From NCBI GenBank assembly GCA_905210845.1, contig CAJLYG010000045.1:1-17185 (forward strand): 17,185 nt of DNA. The letters are read 5' to 3'. Source of the stretch: an uncultured Prevotella sp. (GTDB taxonomy: Bacteria > Bacteroidota > Bacteroidia > Bacteroidales > Bacteroidaceae). Position numbers and translations under genes: made by a program. Shown piece after piece: positions 7,479 through 16,700 of the stretch; positions within the stretch are counted from its first letter, which is position 1, and the number at the start of each line of letters is the position of its first letter. The notes under the pieces were generated by a model. The model did not search any database. It saw only the letters and a list, made by a program, of their open reading frames with translations, and was not told the DNA's origin.

Positions 7479-7905
7479 ACTACAAAGCATCCTGTTCGTG
7501 GTAGGAGGCATATTGATGGTGATTGGCGCAGGTTGTTTTGCGTTTATGTGGCATCAGAATGTGTTTTGTTGGATATTTTTAATAGGAGCCATCCTGTTTA
7601 CTCTCATGCAGTCCATGCAAGTGTATTCCGGTCGTAATATCACGATCAGGCGCCTGAGGAGGATCATGGCATTGTCGAATATCCTCTTCCTTCTTTCCGG
7701 ATTGCTGATGGTCGACCAAGCATATCGATTGCTGATCCCCTTGTTCGACGAGTCAGGACCGAATGGATATATGAATTATCTTACTTACATTTACAATAAA
7801 TGGGTGATCCTGATGTTGGTCGCATGTCTTTTGGAGTGCTATACGACCCATCGAATCAGTAGTGAACTAAAGAAAGAAGATAACACGGATATACTCCAAA
7901 AATAA
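7462..7905 (+). CDS. Conserved-looking four-helix membrane protein, function unknown
   Basis: I do not recognise a named family. The 147-aa protein has four predicted membrane helices at about 8-28, 34-52, 68-86 and 112-127. A basic loop (RNITIRRLRR, 58-67) lies between helices 2 and 3, and the C-terminal tail is charged (RISSELKKEDN). ATG at 7462 gives MRQLNKLQS and a 17-nt overlap with the ftsB-like gene. An in-frame ATG at 7450 would add MIIK and give a 29-nt overlap. Both are possible; 7462 is preferred because the basic segment then directly leads the first helix. Overlap implies shared mRNA and translational coupling with the division gene. No catalytic motif is visible. Confidence 0.78.
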   Translation: MRQLNKLQSILFVVGGILMVIGAGCFAFMWHQNVFCWIFLIGAILFTLMQSMQVYSGRNITIRRLRRIMALSNILFLLSGLLMVDQAYRLLIPLFDESGPNGYMNYLTYIYNKWVILMLVACLLECYTTHRISSELKKEDNTDILQK

Positions 7906-7968
7906 TTAAAAGAGAGTATAATTAATTTAAATTGCATCAAAATTTTTTTTCACATCAATAATACATAT

Positions 7969-7976
7969 TATCTTTG
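7969..7976 (+). promoter_or_regulatory. -7 box driving the lipoprotein-pyrC operon
   Basis: TATCTTTG matches TAnnTTTG and lies 25 nt before the ATG at 8002. A T-run (7943-7950) occupies the -33 region. The start of transcription would fall near 7980-7985, next to a tiny out-of-frame ORF (7983-8009). Confidence 0.65.
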
Positions 7977-8001
7977 TGTGTGATGAACAAGAGAACGGTT
8001 T

Positions 8002-8823
8002 ATGAATAAAGTCTTATACGCTTTTCTATCAGTGATGTGCCTGACATCATGTGTGAACTCTTACAATATCCAAGGTTCTTCTAACGTATCAACCTTGGAC
8101 GGACGAATGCTATACCTTAAAGTGCTGAAAAACAATGATTTCAAGAACGTAGACTCCTGTGATGTCGTCCATGGACAGTTCCATTTCGCGGGCTCCGTGG
8201 ATTCCGTGAGGATGGCTAATATCTTCATGGATGACGAGAGCGTGCTTCCGTTAGTCTTAGAGAGCGGCGATATCACGATAAAGATCGATAATACACAGCA
8301 GATCGTCAGTGGAACCCCGCTGAATGACAAGCTCTTTAAGTTCTTCAATAAGTACAATCAATTGAAGAACCAAGAGGCTGATCTCGTCCATATCCATGAC
8401 CAGGCCATTATGAATGGCAAGAATATGGATGCGGTGAACAATCATCTGAATGCGCAAGCCGCAAGGCTTTCCCAGCAAGAGGATGAGTTGGTGACCAGCT
8501 TCGTATGCGATAACTTCGATAATGTATTAGGGCCAGGCATCTTCTTCATGGTGACCTGTACGGATGAATACCCGCAGCTCACGCCATGGATCGAGGATAT
8601 CATGAGTAAGGCTACTGATAAATTCAAGAATGATCCTTATGTGAAGGACTATTATCAGAAGGCTCAGGAGAACCAACAGATCATGAACGGGATGAAGGAT
8701 ACCCCTGCTCCTCCTACGGCAGCACCCGCTGGAGGCGTGGACCCGCAGCAAGTACAGCCAGCGCCAACACCCAATGAGCTGGCTCAGCCTGGACAACAGG
8801 GAGACAATAATAAGAAAGAATGA
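8002..8823 (+). CDS. Lipoprotein with N-terminal DUF4369-like domain
   Basis: A 273-aa exported lipoprotein. A short signal peptide ends in the lipobox LTSC, so Cys17 would be lipidated. The residues after it (VNSYN) lack the acidic surface-export signal of Bacteroidetes, suggesting a periplasm-facing location (inference). Residues about 21-118 look like DUF4369, the beta-rich domain usually placed before a thioredoxin domain in TlpA-like proteins (DSCDVVHGQFHFAGSVDS, then LESGDITIKID). Here a helical segment with no CxxC follows instead (about 120-230). The protein ends in a Pro/Gln/Ala-rich tail (233-273). Its stop overlaps the pyrC start by 4 nt. Function is unknown; a link with pyrC is suggested only by position. 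Confidence 0.82.
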   Translation: MNKVLYAFLSVMCLTSCVNSYNIQGSSNVSTLDGRMLYLKVLKNNDFKNVDSCDVVHGQFHFAGSVDSVRMANIFMDDESVLPLVLESGDITIKIDNTQQIVSGTPLNDKLFKFFNKYNQLKNQEADLVHIHDQAIMNGKNMDAVNNHLNAQAARLSQQEDELVTSFVCDNFDNVLGPGIFFMVTCTDEYPQLTPWIEDIMSKATDKFKNDPYVKDYYQKAQENQQIMNGMKDTPAPPTAAPAGGVDPQQVQPAPTPNELAQPGQQGDNNKKE

Positions 8824-10151
8824 CAACACTTGTCTATGGCGGGAGAATCGTAAATGAAGGAAGGGTCTATGAAGGCTCTGTCATCATTGAAGGCGACCGC
8901 ATTTCTGACATCATAGAAGGAAAAAGCGCTCCCCGTGGAAACTACGAGAAAAAAGTAGATGCCACGGGGTGCTTCGTCTTACCGGGAGTGATCGATGAGC
9001 ATGTTCATTTCCGGGAGCCAGGCTTGACGTCTAAGGCTGACATCGATAGCGAGAGCAGGGCTGCTGCCTATGGAGGCGTCACCACGTTCTTCGACATGCC
9101 CAATACCATTCCTCAAACCACGACATTGGAAGCCCTGCGGGATAAGTGGGAAAGAGGAAAGCAAGAGAGCCATGTCAATTACAGTTTTTTCTTTGGCGCT
9201 ACGAATGACAATGTGCCGTTGTTTCAGGAACTGGATCCCCATCTGGTTCCCGGTATCAAGCTGTTCATGGGAGCCAGTACAGGAAACATGTTGGTCAACA
9301 GGTACGGTGCTTTGCTGATGATCTTCGAGACCGCTCATCAATTGGGATTTCCTTTGATGACACATTGTGAGGATACGGACATCATCAACCGTAACATGGC
9401 ACAGGTCAAGGCACGCAAGGGAGATGACCCGGCGATCAAGTACCATCCGATCATCCGAAGTGAGGAGGCTTGCTATGCGTCCAGTGCTTTGGCAATCGCT
9501 TTGGCAAAAACCTATGGGACGAGATTACATATAGCCCATGTGTCAACGGCAAAGGAATTGGACTTGTTCAATAAAGATGAGAACATCACGGCAGAGGCAG
9601 TGATCAGTCACTTATATTTCTCCGACCAGGATTATGCCACCCAAGGGGCACTCATTAAATGCAACCCTGCCGTGAAAACATTATCTGACCGGGAGGAATT
9701 GAGAGCCGCATTGGAAGATGGAAGGATTACGACAGTGGCAACAGACCATGCGCCTCATCAATGGAAAGAAAAGCAAGGCGGTTGCGCCCGGGCGGCTTCA
9801 GGAATGCCCATGATCCAGTTCTCCCTTCCCGTTATGTTAGAGCTTGTCGATGAGGGCGTTCTCACGATGACACGCCTCGTCGCCCTGATGTGCCATAACC
9901 CGGCATCTCTGTTCGAGATCAGGGATCGTGGCTATTTGCAACCGGGCCTTAAGGCCGACATCACTGTCGTCAAGCCTAATACGCCATGGAAGGTGACGAA
10001 GGATGTGATACAAAGTAAGTGCAAATGGAGCCCTTTGACAGGACATCGTTTTAATTGGCAAGTAAAACAGACCTTCTGCAATGGTCATCTTGTCTATGAT
10101 GAAGGTCATTTCGATTCTCTTTATCGTGGGGAGCAAATATTGTTCAGATGA
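8820..10151 (+). CDS. pyrC: Dihydroorotase
   Basis: Third step of pyrimidine synthesis: cyclisation of carbamoyl-aspartate to dihydroorotate. It is a cytoplasmic zinc amidohydrolase with a TIM barrel. The 443-aa length fits the long (class I-like) dihydroorotases. Visible active-site residues are H61 and H63 in DEHVHFREPG, K147 in GIKLFMGASTGN (the expected carboxylated lysine), H182 in MTHCEDT, H240 in HIAHVST and D309 in VATDHAPH. The substrate-binding Asn is in DMPNT. The start ATG overlaps the lipoprotein stop (ATGA), and the stop overlaps the next start in the same way, so translation of all three is probably coupled. Confidence 0.96.
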   Translation: MTTLVYGGRIVNEGRVYEGSVIIEGDRISDIIEGKSAPRGNYEKKVDATGCFVLPGVIDEHVHFREPGLTSKADIDSESRAAAYGGVTTFFDMPNTIPQTTTLEALRDKWERGKQESHVNYSFFFGATNDNVPLFQELDPHLVPGIKLFMGASTGNMLVNRYGALLMIFETAHQLGFPLMTHCEDTDIINRNMAQVKARKGDDPAIKYHPIIRSEEACYASSALAIALAKTYGTRLHIAHVSTAKELDLFNKDENITAEAVISHLYFSDQDYATQGALIKCNPAVKTLSDREELRAALEDGRITTVATDHAPHQWKEKQGGCARAASGMPMIQFSLPVMLELVDEGVLTMTRLVALMCHNPASLFEIRDRGYLQPGLKADITVVKPNTPWKVTKDVIQSKCKWSPLTGHRFNWQVKQTFCNGHLVYDEGHFDSLYRGEQILFR

Positions 10152-10963
10152 TTGATCAACTCGACTATTCCATCCATCAATTAGTGCCTTATATCAATTG
10201 GCTGTATTTCTTTCACGCCTGGGCATTGACTGGCAAACCGCAATCGGAGAAAGACCGATTACGGGCAGATGCCATGGCGATGTTAGATGATTTTGACAAA
10301 CGGTACCATACTCATGCCCGTTTTGGCATCTTTGATGCCAATAGTGATGGGGATGACATCTTGATTGGGCGGGTTAGGTTGCCTATGTTGAGACAGCAGA
10401 AAATGAAACCTGACGGAAAGCCAGACTTATGCCTGTCTGATTTCGTACGTCCTCTTTCTTCCGGAATCCCAGATAAGGTCGGCATATTTGCCACGACGGT
10501 AGACGCGGCGATGGAAAAGGAAAATAAAGAGGATGCCTATCGCAGGATGTTATCGCAGACCTTGGCGGATCGCTTGGCGGAAGCTACTGCCGAAAAGATG
10601 CACCAAGAGGTAAGGACAACCTATTGGGGATATGCACCGGATGAGCATCTCAGCGTAGAGGATCTATTGAAGGAGAATTACCAAGGAATACGTCCGGCGA
10701 TCGGCTATCCCTCTTTGCCGGACACAAGCGTGAATTTTGTCATCGCTGACTTGATCGGTATGGACAAGATCGGTATCCGACTGACGGAGAGTGGCATGAT
10801 GTCTCCCCATGCAAGTGTATCAGGATTGATGTTCGCCCATCCGAAGGCAGTCTATTTTAATTTAGGGAAAATAGGGGAGGACCAATTAAAGGATTATGCT
10901 CGCAGACGGGGAGTTCCTGTCGAATTGATGCGTCGTTTCTTGGAGTCCAGTCTCTTAAAATAA
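10148..10963 (+). CDS. Stand-alone methionine synthase (MetH) reactivation domain protein
   Basis: The 271-aa protein matches only the C-terminal AdoMet-binding activation domain of cobalamin-dependent methionine synthase. That domain re-methylates oxidised cob(II)alamin using S-adenosylmethionine and an electron donor. Conserved segments in order are FFHAWALTGK (21-30), DGDDILI (67-73), LSDFVRPLSSG (96-106, with D98 at the AdoMet-binding Asp position), ADRLAEATAEKMHQEVR, YWGYAPDEHLS (159-169), ENYQGIRPAIGYPSLPD (176-192, the RxxxGY AdoMet site), LTESGMMSPHASVSG and DYARRRG (249-255). No homocysteine, folate or B12-binding domain is present, so the partner MetH core must be encoded elsewhere. 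The gene overlaps pyrC by 4 nt. It is shorter than the E. coli domain (about 330 aa). Confidence 0.9.
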   Translation: MIDQLDYSIHQLVPYINWLYFFHAWALTGKPQSEKDRLRADAMAMLDDFDKRYHTHARFGIFDANSDGDDILIGRVRLPMLRQQKMKPDGKPDLCLSDFVRPLSSGIPDKVGIFATTVDAAMEKENKEDAYRRMLSQTLADRLAEATAEKMHQEVRTTYWGYAPDEHLSVEDLLKENYQGIRPAIGYPSLPDTSVNFVIADLIGMDKIGIRLTESGMMSPHASVSGLMFAHPKAVYFNLGKIGEDQLKDYARRRGVPVELMRRFLESSLLK

Positions 10964-10973
10964 AGGGTCATAC

Positions 10974-12146
10974 ATGGTTGCACGAATATTCATACCCATT
11001 ATCTTTGCCATAGCGTTGCCAGATTTTTATTTCTATACGCGCTATTGGCGTCACTATGTGCATTCCTCATGGTGGAAAAGGATACTGTGGTGGGTACCCG
11101 GTCTCTGTATGATGGCCTATACCATCGGACTTACCTCTATTCGTAACTTTGCCCCGGACGATCTGACTTGGTTGAATGTCTATCTTTTGTTGGTCGGCTT
11201 GTTGGTCATCCCGAAGGCAATCTTTGCTTTCTGTTCCTTTTTAGGGTGGCAACATTGTAGATACCATCATACCCATACCAATTGGGGCAACTATGTAGCC
11301 ATTGTCTTGTGCCTTTTCCAATATTATATCGTCATCTATGGATGTACGATAGGATGGCATCAGTTGGCAGTGAAACATGTTGACATCTATGCAAAGGAGT
11401 TGCCAGCAGCCTTCGACAACTATAAAGTCGTGCTGTTTTCTGATGCCCATGTAGGTACTTACACGGGGTCATGGAAGAAAATCCTTGCCAGAGATATCGA
11501 CAGTATCAATGCCCAAAAAGGTGACATGATTTGCTTTGCCGGTGACCTGCAAAACATGCAGCCCCGCGAGATCCGTCCCGTCCAAGGCATCTTGAGCAGG
11601 TTACATGCCAAGGATGGGGTGTTCTCTGTCTTAGGCAATCATGACTATAGCATGTACATCCGGAAAAAGGATCCTATCCAGAGGGCAAGGAATGAAAGGG
11701 AAACCATATCCAGGGAGATCCAGTGTGGTTGGACCTTGTTGCGGAACGAGCATCGTACGATCTACCGGGGGAAAGATTCCATCGTCATTGCAGGTGAGGA
11801 GAATGATGGGCGGAAGCCATTTCCTGCAAAGGCAGATCTTAAAAAGACTTTGCAAGGAGTGGGCCAGGATGCCTATGTGATCATGTTGCAGCATGATCCC
11901 TCGGCATGGGATAGGCATATCTTGCCGGGCAGTCATGTGCAACTGACCTTAAGCGGGCATACACATGGCGGTCAATTCAGTTTGTTTGGAATGCGACTGA
12001 CTCGTCTTACCTATCAGGAAGATGATGGATTATATCTCTCAGGACATCGCCAACTCTATGTCACGGCAGGCATTGGAGGCTTTGTGCCCTTCCGCTTTGG
12101 GGTCAGTCCGGAAATTGTTGTTCTTACTTTACATCATTTAAAATAG
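10974..12146 (+). CDS. Membrane-anchored calcineurin-like metallophosphoesterase
   Basis: A 390-aa protein with about four N-terminal hydrophobic segments (about 3-20, 38-56, 68-90, 106-126). A metallophosphoesterase domain of the YkuE/YaeI type follows from about 150. Metal-site motifs are complete: SDAHVG (156-161), GDLQN (190-194), GNHDY (221-225), QHDPS with H307, and GHTHGGQ (328-334). These bind two divalent metals and hydrolyse a phosphoester. The substrate cannot be read from sequence. The membrane anchor and the PlsC gene one base downstream suggest a lipid or envelope phosphate ester. It begins 10 nt after the preceding stop, in the same operon. Confidence 0.9.
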   Translation: MVARIFIPIIFAIALPDFYFYTRYWRHYVHSSWWKRILWWVPGLCMMAYTIGLTSIRNFAPDDLTWLNVYLLLVGLLVIPKAIFAFCSFLGWQHCRYHHTHTNWGNYVAIVLCLFQYYIVIYGCTIGWHQLAVKHVDIYAKELPAAFDNYKVVLFSDAHVGTYTGSWKKILARDIDSINAQKGDMICFAGDLQNMQPREIRPVQGILSRLHAKDGVFSVLGNHDYSMYIRKKDPIQRARNERETISREIQCGWTLLRNEHRTIYRGKDSIVIAGEENDGRKPFPAKADLKKTLQGVGQDAYVIMLQHDPSAWDRHILPGSHVQLTLSGHTHGGQFSLFGMRLTRLTYQEDDGLYLSGHRQLYVTAGIGGFVPFRFGVSPEIVVLTLHHLK

Positions 12147-12147
12147 C

Positions 12148-12906
12148 ATGAAATACTTATATCGCTTTTACTGCCTTTGCATCGCTTACCCTATCACCAT
12201 TGTCTATACCATTTTGACGGGGACATTCGTGACCATCGGATGTCTCCTTGGGAATGGGCATTTTTGGGGCTACTATCCCGGAAAGTGGTGGTCTAAGTTG
12301 ATCGTCCGTGTCTTTTTGCTTCCCGTAAAGGTGGAAGGAAGGGAGAACCTTGACGAGAAACAATCTTATGTCTTTGTCAGCAATCATCAAGGAGCCTTTG
12401 ATATATTCCTGATCTATGGCTTCCTGAACCGTAATTTCAAATGGATGATGAAGAGTGGACTGAGGAAGATCCCATTTGTGGGACTGGCTTGTGAGGCTTC
12501 CCATCAGATATTTGTGGATAAGAGCGGTCCGAGCAAGATTCGGAAAACCTATGATGAAGCCCGTAAGACCTTGAAACATGGGATGTCTGTCATGGTCTTT
12601 CCCGAAGGCTCAAGGACTTTTACAGGTCACATGGGAGTGTTCAGAAGAGGGGCTTTCATGCTTGCGGATGAACTGAAGTTGCCGGTGGTCCCCCTGACCA
12701 TCAATGGATCTTTCAATGTCATGCCACGTACCCGTGACTGGAAGTGGGTGCTATGGCATCCGATGCGCCTGACCATCCATCGTCCCATCCTCCCAATTGG
12801 TCAGGGAACTGAGAACATCAAGTATTTGCAGAATGAGAGCTATAAGGCTGTCATGTCAGCCTTAGATGAGGAATATCAGGGCTTTGTGGAGAATCCAGAC
12901 CAATAA
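12148..12906 (+). CDS. 1-acyl-sn-glycerol-3-phosphate acyltransferase (PlsC-like)
   Basis: A 252-aa membrane-associated acyltransferase with an N-terminal hydrophobic segment (about 8-34). The catalytic motif NHQGAFD is at 79-85 (the NHxxxxD of the LPLAT family, with H80 and D85). The substrate-binding motif VFPEGSRTF is at 150-158. Further family features are the KWMMKSGLRKIPFVG segment (98-112) and LPVVPLTING. The expected reaction is acylation of lysophosphatidic acid to phosphatidic acid in phospholipid synthesis. LPLAT members with other acceptors exist, so the substrate is inferred. It starts 1 nt after the phosphoesterase stop and is the last gene of the operon. No clear terminator hairpin was seen in the 80-bp gap that follows. 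Confidence 0.91.
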   Translation: MKYLYRFYCLCIAYPITIVYTILTGTFVTIGCLLGNGHFWGYYPGKWWSKLIVRVFLLPVKVEGRENLDEKQSYVFVSNHQGAFDIFLIYGFLNRNFKWMMKSGLRKIPFVGLACEASHQIFVDKSGPSKIRKTYDEARKTLKHGMSVMVFPEGSRTFTGHMGVFRRGAFMLADELKLPVVPLTINGSFNVMPRTRDWKWVLWHPMRLTIHRPILPIGQGTENIKYLQNESYKAVMSALDEEYQGFVENPDQ

Positions 12907-12922
12907 AATGTCCTTCATTTAT

Positions 12923-12953
12923 TTTGAATTTCTCTTGAATTGCATTATCTTTG
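12923..12953 (+). promoter_or_regulatory. Promoter of the glycosyltransferase-mfd operon
   Basis: TATCTTTG (12946-12953) is a perfect -7 box and TTTG (12923-12926) a perfect -33 element, with 19 nt between them. The start codon follows 33 nt after the -7 box. Two copies of TTGAATT (12925-12931 and 12935-12941) lie in the spacer. Confidence 0.75.
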
Positions 12954-12986
12954 CACCGATAAAGAACATAAACATTTTAAACAACT

Positions 12987-13739
12987 ATGAATCCGAGTGA
13001 CAGTATTGTAATCATTCCTACCTATAATGAGAAAGAAAATATCGAGAAGATCATCCGTGCGGTGTTCTCGCTTGAGAAGAGCTTTCATGTTCTCGTTATT
13101 GATGACGGAAGTCCTGATGGCACGGCATCCATCGTCCACCATCTGATGGACACGGAGTTTGCCGATCGGCTCTTTCTCATAGAGCGTTCTGGCAAGCAAG
13201 GCTTGGGTACTGCTTATATTACAGGATTCAAGTGGTCTTTGTCACATGATTATGATTATGTGTTCGAGATGGACGCTGATTTCAGTCATGACCCTCACGA
13301 CCTGCCCCGTCTCTATGCGGCTTGTCATGATGAGGGGAATGATTTGGCGATTGGCTCGAGGTACGTCAGTGGCGTTAACGTGGTCAACTGGCCTATTGGC
13401 AGGGTCCTCATGAGTTTCTTTGCTTCCCAGTATGTGCGTTTCGTGACGGGATTCAAGGTGCATGACACAACAGCAGGATTTGTGTGCTATAAGCGTCGTG
13501 TCTTGCAGACGATACCTTTGGACCAGATCAGGTTCAAGGGATATGGCTTCCAGATTGAAATGAAGTACACGGCGTATAAGATCGGATTCAGGATAAAAGA
13601 GGTACCCGTTATTTTCGTCAACAGAAGGGAGGGTACCAGCAAGATGAGTGGAGGTATTTTTGGAGAGGCTTTCTTTGGCGTGATGCGCCTTCGCCTGGAT
13701 GGCTGGTTCCGCAAGTATCCTCCATTGCCACAGGAATAA
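12987..13739 (+). CDS. Polyprenol monophosphomannose synthase-like glycosyltransferase (GT2, DPM1 type)
   Basis: A 250-aa GT-A fold glycosyltransferase. Motifs are IPTYNEKENI (10-19), VIDDGSPDGT (37-46), GKQGLGTAY (69-77), the metal-binding DADFSHDP (96-103) and the acceptor-side IGSRYVSG. These are characteristic of DPM1 and bacterial Ppm1, which transfer mannose (or another hexose) from a GDP-sugar to polyprenyl phosphate at the cytoplasmic face. No C-terminal membrane helices are present, as in the short DPM1 form. The exact sugar is not proven. Many Bacteroidetes O-glycosylate exported proteins, so the product may feed that pathway (inference). The stop directly abuts the mfd start codon. 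Confidence 0.9.
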   Translation: MNPSDSIVIIPTYNEKENIEKIIRAVFSLEKSFHVLVIDDGSPDGTASIVHHLMDTEFADRLFLIERSGKQGLGTAYITGFKWSLSHDYDYVFEMDADFSHDPHDLPRLYAACHDEGNDLAIGSRYVSGVNVVNWPIGRVLMSFFASQYVRFVTGFKVHDTTAGFVCYKRRVLQTIPLDQIRFKGYGFQIEMKYTAYKIGFRIKEVPVIFVNRREGTSKMSGGIFGEAFFGVMRLRLDGWFRKYPPLPQE

Positions 13740-16700
13740 ATGGATATAGAGAAAATTCAACACCTTTATGGGGCGTCACCACTTGTGGGAGCGCTCAACC
13801 GTGCACTGGAAAATAAGTCAGTCAGAGCTGTTTTCTTGCAGGGGCTTGCTTGCTCTGCAACATCCATGGTCTTTGCAGGCTTGGCAGAGAAAAGTAGCCA
13901 TACGATTCTTTTCATCCTTCAGGATGCTGATGAGGCTGGATATTTCTACCATGACCTGACGCAGGTCATGGGTACGGACAATGTCCTTTTCTTCCCATCC
14001 TCCTTCCGCAGGGCCGTTAAGTATGGGCAGAGAGATGCTGCCAATGAAATCCTTCGGACAGAGGTCTTGGCCCGTTTGGGCACATTGGGGGAGGGAATAG
14101 GAAAGACCACTTATATTGTTTCCTGCCCGGAAGCCTTGTCGGAATTAGTCGTCTCGAAGAAGCAGTTGGACGACCGTATCCTACAATTAAAGACGGGGCA
14201 GCAAATTGATGTCATGGACGTGGAAAAGACCTTACGTTCGTATGGCTTTCATGAAGTGGACTATGTCTATGAGCCCGGACAATTTGCAGTCCGTGGCAGC
14301 ATCTTGGATGTCTATTCTTATTCATGTGAATACCCTTATCGTATCGATTTCTTTGGCGATGAGATAGACACGATACGTACCTTCGAAGTTCAGGACCAGC
14401 TATCTAAGGACAAGAAAACGACCATTGAGATCGTACCAGAACTGGCGGCCTTGTCCTCTGGGAAAATGGGATTCCTGCATTTTCTCCCGGAAGATTCTCT
14501 CTTGGTGATGAAAGATTATGCTTATATCCATGATACGATAGACAAGATCTATCAAGAAGGCTTCTCGCAACAAGCACTCCAGGAAAGGATGGAAGGGGCT
14601 ACGGAAATGGAGCAAAAGCAAATCTTGGAAGAGATGCAACGCGACCGCCAGTTGTTGAGTGCCAGTGAATGGATGGCGGATGCCGCTTCTTTCCGCCGTA
14701 TTGAATATGGTCCGAACGTAGGTGAGAATGTGAAGGAAAGGGAGGATCGGGGTGCTGTCAACTCCTATACAGTATTGCATTTCCATATCAGCGCTCAGCC
14801 CCTCTTCCATAAAAACTTTGAACTGTTACGGTCTTCGTTGGAAGATTACCAGCTGCAAGGTTATCAGCTCTATATTTTAGCGGATAGTAGGAAGCAACAG
14901 GAAAGATTACAAGACATTGTCTCTTCAGAGAATGCGAAGAGCGAGAATGCTACTCCACTCCAGTTGGCACCTGTGGACAAGACCTTGCATGAAGGATATA
15001 TTGACCACGACCTGAAAGCGTGCTTCTTCACGGACCATCAGATCTTCGACAGATTCCATAAATACAATCTACGCTCCGACTCTGCAAGGGCAGGGAAAAT
15101 GGCGCTGACCATGAAGGAATTGCAAGAGATGGAGCCAGGCGACTATATTGTCCATGTTGACTTCGGCATTGGAAAGTTTGGTGGATTAGTGCGTATCCCC
15201 ACGGGTAATTCCTATCAGGAGATGATTCGGATTATCTACCAGAATAATGATAAGGTAGATGTCTCTATCCATTCCCTGTATAAAATCAGTAAATACAGAA
15301 GGGTTGATGCGGGTGAGGCCCCACGACTGAGTACCTTAGGCACAGGAGCCTGGGAGCGCTTGAAGGAGAAGACCAAGAAAAAGATCAAGGATATTGCGCG
15401 CGATCTGATCAGGTTGTATGCTACCCGCCGACATGAGAAAGGTTTCGCGTATAGTGCTGACAACTACATGCAGCATGAGTTGGAGGCAAGTTTTCTTTAT
15501 GAAGATACCCCAGACCAGTTGAAAGCCACTCAGGATGTAAAGGCAGATATGGAAAGCTCCCGCCCAATGGATCGCTTGGTCTGTGGAGATGTGGGGTTTG
15601 GGAAAACAGAAGTGGCTATTCGCGCAGCCTTTAAGGCAGCCTGTGATTCGAAGCAAGTGGCAGTCTTAGTGCCAACCACGGTGCTTGCCTTCCAACATTA
15701 CCAAACATTTCATGACCGTCTGAAAGATTTCCCCGTGAGAGTGGATTATCTGACAAGAGCTCGTTCTGCAAAAGAGACGAAGGCGGTTATGGCCGACTTG
15801 GCCTCGGGAAAGATCGATATCATTATCGGGACACAAAAACTGATAGGCAAGTCTGTGAAATGGCATGACCTTGGACTCTTGATCATTGACGAAGAGCAAA
15901 AGTTCGGTGTGTCTACGAAAGAGAAGCTTCGGAAAATGAAGACGAATGTGGATACCCTTACGATGTCGGCAACCCCGATCCCCCGTACCTTGCAGTTCTC
16001 CTTGATGGGAGCCAGGGATATGAGCATTATCCGCACTCCGCCACCTAATAGGTATCCTATCCATACTGAGCTCTCTACCTACCATCATGAGGTCATAGCC
16101 GATGCCATCAATTTCGAGATGAGTCGCAATGGACAAGTGTTCTTTGTCAATAACAGGATCTCCAACCTTCCCGAGATTGCTGACTTGATACATAAGTATG
16201 TCCCCGACTGTCGCGTGGCCATTGGTCATGGGCAGATGCAGCCGGAGGAGTTAGAGAAGATCATCATCGGTTTCATGAACTACGACTATGATGTACTGCT
16301 CTCTACGACGATCGTGGAAAACGGTATTGACATCCCAAATGCCAATACGATTATCATCAATGATGCCCATCGGTTTGGGTTGTCCGACCTTCATCAGATG
16401 CGGGGGCGGGTAGGGCGCAGTAACCGCAAGGCATTCTGCTATCTGCTAGCACCTCCGAAGAGCGTCCTGACAACGGAAGCTCGTCGCCGATTGGAGGCTT
16501 TGGAGAATTTCTCTGAGTTAGGAAGTGGGTTCAATCTCGCCATGCAAGACTTGGATATCCGTGGGGCAGGTAATCTGTTGGGCGCAGAGCAAAGTGGATT
16601 CATGGAAGACTTGGGCTATGAAACCTATCAGAAAATCCTGAGTCAGGCTGTTACGGAATTGAAGAACGATGAGTTTCAGGATATCTATGCTGAGGATATT

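Noticed and set aside
7921..7936. AT-only palindrome (AATTTAAATT) upstream of the lipoprotein operon
   Set aside because: Ten bases of pure A/T in an AT-rich gap is easily chance, and it is not placed at a usual operator position.
12925..12941. Two copies of TTGAATT in the spacer of the glycosyltransferase promoter
   Set aside because: Short, AT-rich and lacking a third copy or symmetry; not enough to propose a regulator site.
15666..16229. A 187-codon - strand frame inside mfd
   Set aside because: Antisense to the conserved motor motifs of mfd, with no promoter or domain of its own.
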